DNA from: Roseateles oligotrophus
GTDB lineage: Bacteria > Pseudomonadota > Gammaproteobacteria > Burkholderiales > Burkholderiaceae_C
Direction of reading: 5' to 3'
Assembly (NCBI RefSeq): GCF_014204525.1
Contig: NZ_JACHLP010000005.1
Location: 404,326 to 468,325, forward strand
Length of the DNA: 64,000 nucleotides
Within the stretch, counting starts at the first letter, position 1, and every line of letters begins with the position of its first letter. This document shows, one piece after another, positions 17,214 through 25,797 of the stretch. The translations under genes and the position numbers were made by a program. The notes under the pieces were generated by a model. That model was not told where the DNA came from, did no database searches, and saw nothing but the letters and a program-made list of their open reading frames with translations.

Positions 17214-17235
17214 CCAACTCGGGAGGAGCATGTTC

Positions 17236-18927
17236 ATGCGAGCATCCATCAACGGAGAATACCTGCGCCTGCGTGCCATCGCGGGAACCCATGTCGTCGT
17301 CTTGGCCTGGGATTTCGCGAAACCGCCAAACCTTGCCGACTTCACCGACGACAACAACCTTCTCGGTTTCGCGATACACCGCAAGAAATTCAACACCTCC
17401 GGGCAGATCGAAACCAGCTACTACCTGCGGGGTATCAAGCGCTTCGAAAGCAAAGACAAAGGGCTGCCCCCGGGAACGCTGGTGCCGACCAGCGAGCATC
17501 CTGTTCAGAGCTTTCTGTGGGCAGACTACACGGCTACGGCCGGCGTGGAATACGAATACGCGGTTAGCCCCGTCTTCGGCGAGCCCAAGAAGCTCCGGCT
17601 CGACGAAGCCAAGGGGGTTTCGGTCCGCGTTCGCTGCGAAACGACCGCAGCACCTCACGGGAAAGGCTCCCGGCATGACATTCACTTCAACCGGGGCGTG
17701 ATCGGCTCCCAGGCATACGCGCGGGAGTTCGGCAACGTCGAACCCGATCCGGATGCCCCCTCATCCAAGCCGATGAAGTGGCTCTCGCGCGGCCTGTACG
17801 AGGCCCTGCTCGCGTTCATCAAGCGCGGCGCCAAGAAGGGCATGGGATTGCGGGCGGCCTTCTACGAATTTCACTACCTGCCTGTCGCCCAGGCACTGCG
17901 CAAGGCCGCGGACAAAGGCGATGTGCAGATCGTCTATGACGCGGAGAGCAGCTACAAGGCGGAGAACGAAGCCACGATCGAAAAAGCAGGCCTTGGCGAC
18001 TTTGTCCATCCCCGAACCGTCACGGCGGGCATCCGGCACAACAAGTTCATCGTTCTCTTGAAGGACGACAAGCCGATCAGCGTGTGGACGGGCTCGACCA
18101 ATATCTCGGCCGGCGGAATCTTCGGCCACTCGAACGTCGGCCACGTGGTTCATGACCCGGAAATCGCCCGCCAGTATCTTGCCTACTGGGAGCGCCTCCA
18201 GCGCAATCTCACGGCGACCAAGTTGCGCGAGCCCAATGCCCAGGAAAGCCCGGTTCCGCCGCTACCGCTACAGCCCGGCACCTACCCTCTGTTCAGTCCT
18301 CGTGAGGCAAAGGAGACGCCACAGGCGCAGAAGACGCTGCAGTGGTATGCGAACCTGGCCGATGCCGCGGAGCAACTGGTGTGCTTCACCGCCGCGTTCG
18401 ATATCGCGCCGGAGTTCCAGGCGGTCTTTCAGAAGCAGAACGACGTGTTGCGCTACATCGTCAAGGACGATCCCCTCAAGAAGACCGAGAACATCGGCAC
18501 CGACGGCGACGTCATCTTCGCCGCGGGCAGCTATCTCGAGGAAGAAAGCACTCTGGTGAACGCGCTCAAGGAGCGCGACAACCCGCTCAACAGCAACGAC
18601 TACATCCACACCAAGTACATGCTGGTCGATCCGCTGAGCGACACGCCCACCGTCGTGACCGGCTCGGCAAACTTCAGCAGCTCATCCCAGGTCCAGAACG
18701 ACGAGAACATGCTCGTGATCCGCGGTGACACCCGCGTGGCGGACATCTATTTCGGCGAGTTCATGCGCCTGTTCGACCATCACTACGCGCGCTACCTGGC
18801 GGCCAAGTACCAGCGCAAGCCCAAGAGCTCCGGCAACTATCTGAAGGAGCGAGCCGATCAATGGCTGCCGCCACACCTCGACCCGTCGAACTATCGCGCG
18901 AAGCGGCGCAGTTACTTTGCGGGCTGA
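17236..18927 (+). CDS. Phospholipase D-like domain protein
   Basis: A 563-residue protein. I start it at ATG 17236 because GGAGG sits nine bases upstream; ATG 17230 is too close to it. After an N-terminal beta-rich domain of about 180 residues come two PLD repeats: HNK at 268-270 followed by WTGSTNIS, and HTKYMLVD starting at 458 (a full HxKx4D) followed by VTGSANFSSSS. The first repeat lacks the Asp at the canonical spacing. No signal peptide was seen. The family includes phospholipases and nucleases that act through a phospho-His. It follows a secreted RNase T2, so nucleic acid is a plausible substrate. Confidence 0.8.
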   Translation: MRASINGEYLRLRAIAGTHVVVLAWDFAKPPNLADFTDDNNLLGFAIHRKKFNTSGQIETSYYLRGIKRFESKDKGLPPGTLVPTSEHPVQSFLWADYTATAGVEYEYAVSPVFGEPKKLRLDEAKGVSVRVRCETTAAPHGKGSRHDIHFNRGVIGSQAYAREFGNVEPDPDAPSSKPMKWLSRGLYEALLAFIKRGAKKGMGLRAAFYEFHYLPVAQALRKAADKGDVQIVYDAESSYKAENEATIEKAGLGDFVHPRTVTAGIRHNKFIVLLKDDKPISVWTGSTNISAGGIFGHSNVGHVVHDPEIARQYLAYWERLQRNLTATKLREPNAQESPVPPLPLQPGTYPLFSPREAKETPQAQKTLQWYANLADAAEQLVCFTAAFDIAPEFQAVFQKQNDVLRYIVKDDPLKKTENIGTDGDVIFAAGSYLEEESTLVNALKERDNPLNSNDYIHTKYMLVDPLSDTPTVVTGSANFSSSSQVQNDENMLVIRGDTRVADIYFGEFMRLFDHHYARYLAAKYQRKPKSSGNYLKERADQWLPPHLDPSNYRAKRRSYFAG

Positions 18928-18988
18928 CAGGAGCAGCCCGGGCCAGCCTCCCATCGCCTGAGCCAATCCCGGCACCAAAGAAGCGCAA

Positions 18989-19435
18989 CTACAGCCAACG
19001 CGGAACCGATCGCTGGTACTCGATGTACTTGTCCCCGAACTTCAATGTCATCGCCTCTTCTTCGCTGCGTATGTACCAGAATTGCGCGAGTGCGAAGAAC
19101 GCAACTGGCCCTGCAAGTGCGGAAGTCGAGCCCAATACACACGCGACTCCGAAAAGGGAGATAAACATCCCGAGATACATGGGATTCCTGGTTCGACGAA
19201 AGAGTCCTTCCATCGTCAGTTCGCCCGGCTCGCCGAACGTGTTGATGTTTGTGCCGAGACGACGAAAGAGACGAGCATGCCAATTGGCGATTCCGAGACC
19301 GGCCATGATCAGCGCGAGCCCAAGCCAGTTGTATGGCTGTGGCAGCCACACCGCGATGGGGCTCTTCCAATGGAGGACCAACATGCAGACAACGGACACA
19401 AGCCAAACAACGGGCGGGAGCAAGAGAGGTTTCAT
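18989..19435 (-). CDS. Isoprenylcysteine-carboxyl-methyltransferase-like membrane protein
   Basis: A 148-residue integral membrane methyltransferase of the ICMT/phospholipid methyltransferase type. I start at 19435 (MKPLLLPPVVWLVSV), right before the first membrane segment; ATG 19489 would add 18 residues. There are three to four hydrophobic segments, then the family signature: FRRTRNPMYLG, RSEEEAMTLKFGDKY and a C-terminal YQRSVPRWL. These contact S-adenosylmethionine. The bacterial substrate is unknown. It is divergent from a Crp-type gene starting at 19510. Confidence 0.82.
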   Translation of the reverse strand: MKPLLLPPVVWLVSVVCMLVLHWKSPIAVWLPQPYNWLGLALIMAGLGIANWHARLFRRLGTNINTFGEPGELTMEGLFRRTRNPMYLGMFISLFGVACVLGSTSALAGPVAFFALAQFWYIRSEEEAMTLKFGDKYIEYQRSVPRWL

Positions 19436-19509
19436 GATGGCTGCTGATCGAAGAGACCAATCCAGTATCTCCGCTTCGGCGAGCGACATCGATAACCCTG
19501 GTTAATGAC

Positions 19510-20106
19510 ATGCGCAGAACTCGCTCTTCCACAAGCGATGCGTTTCAGCGCCTCGCCGGGTCGGCTCTCCCGGAGTGGTCCGTCGTCGAAGGCGCGGCGT
19601 GCGAACGGCGACTCCGGCCCGGGGAAGCGCTATTCCTTGCTGGCGAGAGAAAGCCGTTCGTCTTCGTCGTCAATGAGGGGATCGTGAAGATGGTTTACGA
19701 AACGCCCAACGGTGATTCGTGGGTAAAGGGCTTTGCGGAGTCCGGCGTTTGCTTCGCAAGCGTCGCCGCGCTCGAAGAAGATGGACTGACAAGTTTCTCC
19801 AGTTACGCCGTTGTCGAATCGTGCATTCATCAAATCGACTATCGTGTGTTACTTCGTCTGGCAGGCCAGCATATTGCTTGGCAGCGTGCCATCGCCAACG
19901 CTCTGAAGTTCTACGGACAGCGCAAGGAGCGGCGGGAAATGGAACTTCTCACGCTCTCACCCGAAGACCGCTACATACGGTTCATGCACGACAACCCCGA
20001 ATTGGTCGCCGCCTTGCGACAAAGCGATATTGCAAGCTACATCCGGGTGACACCCGTGGCGCTGAGTCGCATCAAGTCAAGGCTCGGCAAGCAAGGCGAT
20101 CAGTGA
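19510..20106 (+). CDS. Crp/Fnr family transcriptional regulator
   Basis: A 198-residue protein. The cyclic-nucleotide-binding-like domain covers about residues 20-125 (RRLRPGEALFLAGERK, FVFVVNEGIVKMVYE). The C-terminal winged helix contains LRQSDIASYIRVTPVALSRIKSRL, a typical HTH. There is no N-terminal cysteine cluster of the Fnr kind. The cAMP-contacting residues of true Crp (a GE...RSA pattern) are not seen, so it is probably not cAMP-dependent. Divergent from the methyltransferase-like gene, its likely target. Confidence 0.85.
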   Translation: MRRTRSSTSDAFQRLAGSALPEWSVVEGAACERRLRPGEALFLAGERKPFVFVVNEGIVKMVYETPNGDSWVKGFAESGVCFASVAALEEDGLTSFSSYAVVESCIHQIDYRVLLRLAGQHIAWQRAIANALKFYGQRKERREMELLTLSPEDRYIRFMHDNPELVAALRQSDIASYIRVTPVALSRIKSRLGKQGDQ

Positions 20107-20266
20107 TGTTGTCACTGAAAAAGGACTTCGTTGCCCAGTCGGCAAGCGGGACCAAGGACACCAGGAGCGCAACAGGCACTTGAAACGCCCCACGCCCCTT
20201 GGGCAAGTGTGACCGCCACCTTTCAAGGCGCAATGCACAAGAGCCGTCATCAGCAGGGAGTTGGGG

Positions 20267-20482
20267 GTGGCGTGCATTCGAAGGGCTTTACTCGCCCTTG
20301 AAGACGATCATTTCCCGGATCACACTGAGTGTGCTTCCTGCGGACATCGTGTCTGCGCAGCCTTCAACACCGCCCATCGCGGGTGGCTTGAAGTCCAGCT
20401 TCGCTGGCGTCGCGGTCGTTACCCGCCCTCTGGTCGCCAGGTCTTCCTGGTCGGTCCGCCGCTTCGACGGCTGACCCAGTAG
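20267..20482 (+). CDS. Possible small zinc-motif protein
   Basis: A GTG at 20267 opens a 71-residue frame with HTECASCGHRVCAAF (CxxC plus a later Cys) and an Arg-rich tail ending VGPPLRRLTQ. It sits at the start of the mobile-element backbone. No strong ribosome site, and part of the frame carries the repeated 32-base element also found in non-coding leaders at 24949 and 30545. It may therefore be non-coding. The rest of 20107-20723 holds only leader sequence. Confidence 0.3.
   Translation: MACIRRALLALEDDHFPDHTECASCGHRVCAAFNTAHRGWLEVQLRWRRGRYPPSGRQVFLVGPPLRRLTQ
20406..20437 (+). repeat. Recurring backbone element, copy 1
   Basis: Reads GGCGTCGCGGTCGTTACCCG then CCCTCTGG. Closely similar stretches occur at 24949-24980 and 30545-30581, each a few hundred bases at most before a backbone gene start (here 20724). 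Looks like a repeated regulatory element of the mobile backbone. Confidence 0.5.
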
Positions 20483-20665
20483 CTGGGCTTCATGCCCTGC
20501 ATCCGGCCCGCCGGATGCGTGTCCTTCGCATCGCATCGATGCCGAGCTTTTGCCGCCAGGCAGGAGCGCTGGTCCCCGTGCGCAAGCACGGTGGACCACC
20601 ACCCCGGCGCACCGCAAGGTGCCGCCACCGAGCCGCTTCGCCCTTTCCGGGCAGAGCACACCCGA

Positions 20666-20685
20666 ACGGGAACACTGTTTCCCGT
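20666..20685 (+). promoter_or_regulatory. Hairpin leader of the gene at 20724
   Basis: A 7-bp inverted repeat (ACGGGAA, 6-base loop, TTCCCGT), followed by GGGGATGGGTGTTCCC and the ribosome site AAGGAG 8 bases before ATG 20724. Same layout as the leaders at 21384, 22780, 25013 and 30599. Confidence 0.55.
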
Positions 20686-20723
20686 CCGGGGATGGGTGTT
20701 CCCTTTACCCGAAGGAGAACACC

Positions 20724-20900
20724 ATGTTCGCATCGATCGCAACCCGATCCGTCGCACGCACCTGCGTGCTGTTGGGCGGTTCCGGCCACAGCCGGCCGCC
20801 CACCGTGCAGTCGCGTCCTGTGGCCGCACTGCTGCGTCCCCAGCCGTCTCCTTCGGGAGCGGCCAGCGGCGCCGTCGAACCGCGCTTTGACAGGAGCTGA
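20724..20900 (+). CDS. Small hypothetical protein, 58 residues
   Basis: MFASIATRSVARTCVLLGGSG; ATG with a strong ribosome site (AAGGAGAACACC). Basic, Pro/Arg-rich, no cysteine cluster. The stop lies just before the ribosome site of the next gene at 20903, so they are probably cotranscribed. It carries the hairpin-type leader of the backbone genes. It could be a leader peptide rather than a functional protein. Confidence 0.4.
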   Translation: MFASIATRSVARTCVLLGGSGHSRPPTVQSRPVAALLRPQPSPSGAASGAVEPRFDRS

Positions 20901-20902
20901 GC

Positions 20903-21103
20903 ATGCTCGGCAACTACCGCAAGCGCATTGCAGCCATGGCGATCCAACTCGCCAAGGATGACCCGCAACTGGTCAAGGAGGTCATCGCCCGTCTTCGCGA
21001 AGCGGGCGACATCGAAGCCGACGATCTCGTCTATCTGGACAGGATCGCCGACCGCTGGATCAGGATTGCTCAGGAGAATCAGGTGCGGGGCCAACGACGC
21101 TGA
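20903..21103 (+). CDS. Small helical backbone protein, 66 residues
   Basis: MLGNYRKRIAAMAIQLAKDD, all-helical and charged, ending IRIAQENQVRGQRR. AGGAG is placed well before the ATG. The 3' end overlaps the convergent gene at 21060-21317 by 44 bases. No family recognised; small size and helix content would fit a DNA-binding or regulatory accessory protein of the element. Confidence 0.55.
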   Translation: MLGNYRKRIAAMAIQLAKDDPQLVKEVIARLREAGDIEADDLVYLDRIADRWIRIAQENQVRGQRR

Positions 21104-21317
21104 GTCGCGGGGGTAGCGACACCTCCTTGGCCTTTGCCATTTCCAAGGCAATCTTCTCCAGCAGATCCGGCCGTTCTTCGCCGAGCACGTGGGTCCATCT
21201 GGCCAGCGCCGCCTCGACATCGGCCTGTGTTCGCACGCCGTCAAAATCGATTCCGAGCGATCGGAACTCCTCGATTTCGGCGGCTGTGAACCGGAGTGAA
21301 TCGCCTGCGCGCAGCAT
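21060..21317 (-). CDS. Small hypothetical protein, 85 residues
   Basis: MLRAGDSLRFTAAEIEEFRS; start at 21317 with GAGGAG ten bases upstream. Soluble, acidic and helical (DLLEKIALEMAKAKEVSL). It is the only minus-strand gene in this part of the backbone and overlaps its neighbour tail to tail. No family recognised. Confidence 0.55.
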   Translation of the reverse strand: MLRAGDSLRFTAAEIEEFRSLGIDFDGVRTQADVEAALARWTHVLGEERPDLLEKIALEMAKAKEVSLPPRLSVVGPAPDSPEQS

Positions 21318-21383
21318 GTTCGTCGCTCTCCTCGATAGGGGTTGTCGACCAGCATAGCCACGCCGCACAGCCATGCAACCCCG

Positions 21384-21403
21384 GGGAGACTCAGTCGTCT
21401 CCC
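21384..21403 (+). promoter_or_regulatory. Hairpin leader of the gene at 21443
   Basis: A 7-bp inverted repeat (GGGAGAC, 6-base loop, GTCTCCC), then GGGGACGGTGCCTCCC and GAGGAG before ATG 21443. Same plan as the other backbone leaders. Confidence 0.55.
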
Positions 21404-21442
21404 GGCCGGGGACGGTGCCTCCCTGTTTTCCGAGGAGAAACC

Positions 21443-21949
21443 ATGTCCCCTGAGAAACGTCCCCGCCCGAAGCGTTCGGGCATCGAAACCGAGGAAGAAC
21501 GGACCTGGGTCGAGTTCTACCGGCGCGTGCGCAGCGATCCTGCGCTGGCCGCCGAAGTGCTCGCCCAACTCGAACGTGATGTCGAGATGAAGCGCAGCCA
21601 CCTGGCGCTGTACCTGTCCTGCAAGGAAGCCTTGCGGCGCGATAAGGCGCGACAGGCCCGCCACAAGCGCATCGGCTTCTTCGTTCGCTGGCTGGCGTAC
21701 ACCCTGTTCGTCATGCCGTGGCAGGCCCTGCGGGAGTTCGGCAGCGAAGGCCGCGACATCGCGATCGAGATGCTGCCCGAAGCCGACCGTTCGCCCCGGC
21801 AGACACCGCGCGCCCTTGAAACGGCCGCCGCCCTGCCCCCTTCCCCGTCCGGCATCACCACGCCACCCCGCCGCAGCCGCAAGGCCCGGCCCGATGCCAC
21901 TGCACCCGCAGAGGCAGGCGCGGAGAAAGCCGACCCGGCTTCCTCCTGA
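21443..21949 (+). CDS. Hypothetical backbone protein, 168 residues
   Basis: MSPEKRPRPKRSGIETEEER, with GAGGAGAAACC before the ATG. A charged helical region (VLAQLERDVEMKRSHLALYL) is followed by one weakly hydrophobic stretch (FFVRWLAYTLFVMPWQAL, about residues 76-93) that may touch the membrane. The C-terminal 60 residues are Pro/Ala-rich and probably disordered. No family recognised. Belongs to the plus-strand run of backbone genes with structured leaders. Confidence 0.6.
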   Translation: MSPEKRPRPKRSGIETEEERTWVEFYRRVRSDPALAAEVLAQLERDVEMKRSHLALYLSCKEALRRDKARQARHKRIGFFVRWLAYTLFVMPWQALREFGSEGRDIAIEMLPEADRSPRQTPRALETAAALPPSPSGITTPPRRSRKARPDATAPAEAGAEKADPASS

Positions 21950-22141
21950 GCTGCGATGTGCCCACGCGACCTGGCGTCCTCCGACGCCGGTCCGTGCGGC
22001 GCGCATCGCCGCTCCGCGCCCTCCCCTCGCGTATTTCCCCAATTTCCCGGCCCCGGCTCCCGCCGCGGGCTTTCACCCCCCATCGCCGTGCCCGCACGGT
22101 GACCTCCACAAATTTCGCTCACTCGAAAGGAGCCCACCACC

Positions 22142-22723
22142 ATGAGTACCGCCACAGACATCCTGCGTTCGATCGAACAGCGCGCCGAACGCGCCATTGC
22201 CCAGGAGCTGCATCAGATGATTCAGCAGGTGCTGGGCCTGCGGACGGCCCTGATCCTGGACGATCGCGCCCATGCCGATGCCTTGCTGCTCAAGCTCGAC
22301 CGCCTGATCGACGATCAGGTTGTCCGGCCAATCGACACCGGCACGATGCCACCCATGCCGCCGCTGCCGGACCTGGACGGCCTGTGGCCGCCCGGCCCGA
22401 GCGACTACGAAGTCCGCTTCTTCGACCGCGACTATGGCGACCTCGAGGACGTGACTGTCGTCGAGAGCTTCCCACTGGCCGTCCAGGTAGCCGCCGATCG
22501 GCATAAGGCCGATCCGGCCGATCTGACCGAAGCCGGCTGGGCCGATGGCCGGGGCACGCTCACCGTGCGCTCGCACTACGGCACGGTGCTGCTGCGCATC
22601 GAGGCCATCGAGAAACCGATGCCTGTCGTGCAAGCGCACGTCGCCCGCGCCTGCCAGGCCCTCGAGAACGGGGAGCCGGCGCCGGCACAGCAACTCTTCA
22701 CCGCGCTGCGGCAGGTCGCCTGA
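22142..22723 (+). CDS. Hypothetical backbone protein, 193 residues
   Basis: MSTATDILRSIEQRAERAIA; AAAGGAG lies about ten bases upstream. The N-terminal half is helical, followed by a Pro-rich linker (MPPMPPLPDLDGLWPPGP) and a mixed C-terminal domain (YEVRFFDRDYGDLEDVTVVE). No signal peptide or catalytic motif. Position between the other backbone genes suggests a DNA-processing or accessory role, but nothing in the sequence shows it. Confidence 0.62.
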   Translation: MSTATDILRSIEQRAERAIAQELHQMIQQVLGLRTALILDDRAHADALLLKLDRLIDDQVVRPIDTGTMPPMPPLPDLDGLWPPGPSDYEVRFFDRDYGDLEDVTVVESFPLAVQVAADRHKADPADLTEAGWADGRGTLTVRSHYGTVLLRIEAIEKPMPVVQAHVARACQALENGEPAPAQQLFTALRQVA

Positions 22724-22779
22724 GTCCCTGAGCCGCTCGTCACTGATCCCAGACCACCCGGTCTTTTCATCCACCCGAC

Positions 22780-22795
22780 GGGGGAGCCTTCCCCC
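22780..22795 (+). promoter_or_regulatory. Hairpin leader of the methylase gene
   Basis: A 6-bp G/C inverted repeat (GGGGGA, 4-base loop, TCCCCC) about 40 bases before ATG 22836, followed by CAGGAG as ribosome site. No U-run, so not a terminator. Confidence 0.5.
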
Positions 22796-22835
22796 TACGG
22801 GCGAGGGCATCTCACGTCTTCATCAGGAGTTGAGC

Positions 22836-24062
22836 ATGCCCTCCACATTCTGGGCCGACGCGCCCACCCCGGTCCTCGCGACCGAGCAGTTCCCGCGCAT
22901 CCTCGCCGGCGTGATCGCGGCGGAGCCCCACGACCGCAGTGTCCTGAGGATCTTCGGCATCCCCGAGTCCGCCGGGTCCGATGCCACCCACAAGCCAAGT
23001 CCCCGGCCGCAGATCGCCCTGAAGCTCTATGAGCGGCTGATCGAGGCAGTTCTCGCGAGCGGGGTGGTCTATTCGCTGCGCACTGTTCGGGTCGCCGACG
23101 ATTTCTACATCGAGTACCTCCCGGCGCAGCGCTGCCTGTGGCTGAAGTATCAGCAGATCCTCGGTTCGCGCCTGCTGATCCAGATGACCGAGGAGCAAGC
23201 CGCGCTGTTCGAGAAGACGGCCCGGCAACTGCGAGCGCCCGAACCGGACAAGGACGCCGACTCGGAAGCCGAGATCGACACCTCGTCGCTGCAAGGCGAG
23301 ATGGCCCTGCTGCGCGCGAAGGGGCAACGCATCGAGCTGCCCGCCCGGCGGCTTCAGCACTACGCCCGCATCAAGGCACTGATCCTGGCGGCTGGAGGCG
23401 TCTACAGCCGCAACGGCTTCCAGTTCGGCGCGGCCATCGACGTCAAGGAGGTGCTGACCCGATTACGGGGTGGCGAGAAGCCCAACCCTAAGAAGGCGCG
23501 GCAAGCCTTCTTCACCCCAGAGGATCTGGCCGCCGAGACGGTGGCCTGGGCCGCTGAATACCTGGGTGACCTCGCTGGCAAGCGGATGCTCGAACCCTCG
23601 GCCGGAGAAGGTGCCCTGGCCGAGCCCGCCCGCGCCGCCGGCGCCAAGGTGCTCACCGTGGAAAACCATGGCCCGAGCGCGCAGATCCTGCGCAACAAGG
23701 GCTTCGAGGTGGTGGAGCGGGATTTTCTGTCCCTGAGCCTGGCCGACATCGGCCTCTTCGATGTGGTCATCGCCAATCCGCCGTTCACCAAGGACCAGGA
23801 CATCGCCCACGTGATCCACATGTGGCGTTTCCTGCGTCCAGGGGGCGTGCTGGTGAGCCTGACCTCGCCGGGCTGGCGTACCGGACGCACGAAAGCACAA
23901 CGCAATTTCCGCGCCTTCGTGGACAACATCGGCGCCGAGGTCGAAGCCCTGCCGGCCGGGACCTTCAAGGCGGCGGGAACGAATGTCTCCGTCCTGCGCC
24001 TGCGGGCCGTGAAACCGGTCGAGGGTGCCCCCTCGGGTCGCCGAGCCGGGCGGAAGGGGTGA
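22836..24062 (+). CDS. DNA N6-adenine-type methyltransferase
   Basis: A 408-residue protein, start at 22836 (MPSTFWADAPTPVLATEQFP). The N-terminal 220 residues are an extra domain without a recognised motif. The class I methyltransferase core follows: FFTPEDLAAE, motif I EPSAGEGAL at 253-261, motif IV NPPF at 314-317. NPPF is typical of enzymes that methylate adenine N6 or glutamine, here probably DNA. No adjacent endonuclease is seen, so it may protect or mark the element's own DNA. It is followed after eight bases by the next gene and preceded by a hairpin leader. Confidence 0.8.
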   Translation: MPSTFWADAPTPVLATEQFPRILAGVIAAEPHDRSVLRIFGIPESAGSDATHKPSPRPQIALKLYERLIEAVLASGVVYSLRTVRVADDFYIEYLPAQRCLWLKYQQILGSRLLIQMTEEQAALFEKTARQLRAPEPDKDADSEAEIDTSSLQGEMALLRAKGQRIELPARRLQHYARIKALILAAGGVYSRNGFQFGAAIDVKEVLTRLRGGEKPNPKKARQAFFTPEDLAAETVAWAAEYLGDLAGKRMLEPSAGEGALAEPARAAGAKVLTVENHGPSAQILRNKGFEVVERDFLSLSLADIGLFDVVIANPPFTKDQDIAHVIHMWRFLRPGGVLVSLTSPGWRTGRTKAQRNFRAFVDNIGAEVEALPAGTFKAAGTNVSVLRLRAVKPVEGAPSGRRAGRKG

Positions 24063-24070
24063 GGTGTGCC

Positions 24071-24742
24071 ATGGTCAACGTCACCCTCAATACCGAGCAG
24101 CAGCTCTACGTGCTCGATCATGGCCGCGGCTACTCGTGCTTCGGCTTCGCCAACGCGCATGATCACGCAAACCAGATGGCCGAGCGCCTGAAGCGTCCGG
24201 ATCTCGCCTTCGGTGAAGCGGACTTCGGCACCCTCAGTGGCTACCAGAAATACCTGGCCGCGGTGGAGGCCTGGGGGAAGTCCCTCTTGAGCCGCAAGAC
24301 CTACTTCGACCCGGCAACCGATCCCAAGGCCGCCCGGGTCCTGGAACGGTGCCGGGAAGCAAACGCGAAGGTCCGCCTGATCCTGGGCGACACCGCGACA
24401 GCCCGGACCTGGCTCGACGAGCATGACGTCGTCGGCCGGATCGGCCGATCGACGGGAACGCTCAAGGTGCCGCTGCTGATCGAGCCGGGCGCCGACGGTG
24501 GCATCGCCATCCTCACGGCTTACCTGCTGGCGATCATCGATTGGGAGAGCGGGGAATTCCTCTTCCGCCATCCCCGGTACCGCGCGCCGGACCTGCTGAT
24601 CCGGCCGGGCGAGGACGCGGACCGTCCCTGGGAGGTGCTCCATGACGAACAGGTCGTGGCGTGCTTCCCGGACATTGGCAAGGCCGGCGCCTACGTCGCC
24701 TTCATGCGCGGCGAGACGGTCGAGCCGCGCATCTTCCAGTAG
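24071..24742 (+). CDS. Hypothetical backbone protein, 223 residues
   Basis: MVNVTLNTEQQLYVLDHGRG, eight bases after the methylase stop, so probably in the same operon. Mixed alpha/beta and soluble: YSCFGFANAHDHANQMAERL near the start, PLLIEPGADGGIAILTAYLL in the middle. No motif I can name. The following 323 bases (24743-25065) hold no gene but contain a recurring element and the leader of the next gene. Confidence 0.65.
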   Translation: MVNVTLNTEQQLYVLDHGRGYSCFGFANAHDHANQMAERLKRPDLAFGEADFGTLSGYQKYLAAVEAWGKSLLSRKTYFDPATDPKAARVLERCREANAKVRLILGDTATARTWLDEHDVVGRIGRSTGTLKVPLLIEPGADGGIAILTAYLLAIIDWESGEFLFRHPRYRAPDLLIRPGEDADRPWEVLHDEQVVACFPDIGKAGAYVAFMRGETVEPRIFQ

Positions 24743-24948
24743 CTGCCCTCACTTTACACGGGTGGTCGGGGCCGCTTTTTGTGCGGAAAGATGAGGCTCC
24801 TGAAAACGATGGTCACGTCAGCCGCAAGCGTCTTCACTTGCCACGCATTGCGGATGGCGTTTCGCCCTCCCCCATCACGAACCCACCCTCGCCGCGAGAC
24901 AATGCCTCACCACTCGCGCTCCATCGCGGAGCCATTCCGGGTACGCCC

Positions 24949-24980
24949 GGCGTCGCAGTCGTCACCTGCCCTTTCGCACC
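24949..24980 (+). repeat. Recurring backbone element, copy 2
   Basis: Reads GGCGTCGCAGTCGTCACCTG then CCCTTTCG, matching copies at 20406 and 30545 with a few changes. It lies about 86 bases before the RadC-like gene in a region with no gene. Confidence 0.5.
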
Positions 24981-25012
24981 GGCCGCACACGCGGCTGGTT
25001 CCTCCCATCCAT

Positions 25013-25030
25013 TCGGGACACCGATCCCGA
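25013..25030 (+). promoter_or_regulatory. Hairpin leader of the RadC-like gene
   Basis: A 6-bp inverted repeat (TCGGGA, CACCGA loop, TCCCGA), then GGTGTTCC and CAGGAGAACACC before ATG 25066. Nearly the same ribosome-site context as the gene at 20724 (AGGAGAACACCATG). Confidence 0.55.
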
Positions 25031-25065
25031 GGGAGGTCTGGTGTTCCGTCCATCAGGAGAACACC

Positions 25066-25794
25066 ATGAGCACCTTTCGCATGGATCGTTGGACCGTGCT
25101 GGCCGCATCGATCCGCAACGCCATCAAGGCGGTGATCGGCCGAACCGCGCCGAAACCCGCAGCAACAGCCTGCGTCGCCACACCGACAGACGCACCCACC
25201 GCAGGCACCGGCTTCGACCCACGACAACTCAGCCGCGCCAGGCTGCTGGGCGAACTCCTCGCCCCCATGCCTCCCATCGGATCAGGTGAGCTGAGCCAAG
25301 CCTGCGACGCAAGTCTCCCACTGGCCTTGCCGGCCGCCCTGGAAGCCGGGATCGCCCGGCGCCTGCTCGCTGCACGGGAACTGCTGTGCCGCGACATGCT
25401 GACTGACCTGCAGGGACGTCCGGTGATGGATTCACCCAAGCGACTGGCCGAATGGTTGCGCCTGCATTGCGCCGGGTTGGACTACGAGGTCTTCCTCGTC
25501 ATTTACCTGGATTCCCAAAATCGGCTGATCACCGTCGAACAGCTCTTTCGGGGGACGCTCACCCAGGTCAGCGTGTATCCCCGAGAGGTCCTGAAACAGG
25601 CACTTGCCCACGGGGCTGCGGCCCTGGCCCTGGCGCACAACCACCCCAGCGGCGGCCTGGAACCCAGCATGGCGGATCAGCGGATCACCCAGCAGTTGAA
25701 GACCAGCTTGGCGCTCATCGACGTCCGCGTCATCGACCACTTCATCGTGGCCGCTGAGGGGCACTACTCGTTTGCCGAACACGGGTTGATCTGA
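25066..25794 (+). CDS. RadC-like JAB-domain protein
   Basis: A 242-residue member of the RadC/DUF2466 family. A 90-residue variable start is followed by the JAB1/MPN-type domain: EVFLVIYLDSQNRLI, FRGTLTQVSVYPREV, and the metal-site motif HNHPSG at 191-196 with Asp204 (SMADQRITQQL). These are the residues expected for a zinc-bound hydrolase. The N-terminal helix-hairpin-helix of chromosomal RadC is not evident. Copies of this type are common on plasmids and integrative elements; the exact role is unsettled. The next gene starts three bases after its stop. Confidence 0.85.
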   Translation: MSTFRMDRWTVLAASIRNAIKAVIGRTAPKPAATACVATPTDAPTAGTGFDPRQLSRARLLGELLAPMPPIGSGELSQACDASLPLALPAALEAGIARRLLAARELLCRDMLTDLQGRPVMDSPKRLAEWLRLHCAGLDYEVFLVIYLDSQNRLITVEQLFRGTLTQVSVYPREVLKQALAHGAAALALAHNHPSGGLEPSMADQRITQQLKTSLALIDVRVIDHFIVAAEGHYSFAEHGLI

Positions 25795-25797
25795 GCG

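Noticed and set aside
20288-20659. Minus-strand 123-codon frame in the leader region
   Set aside because: No start context and Cys/Arg-rich random-like composition; the region carries leader elements instead.
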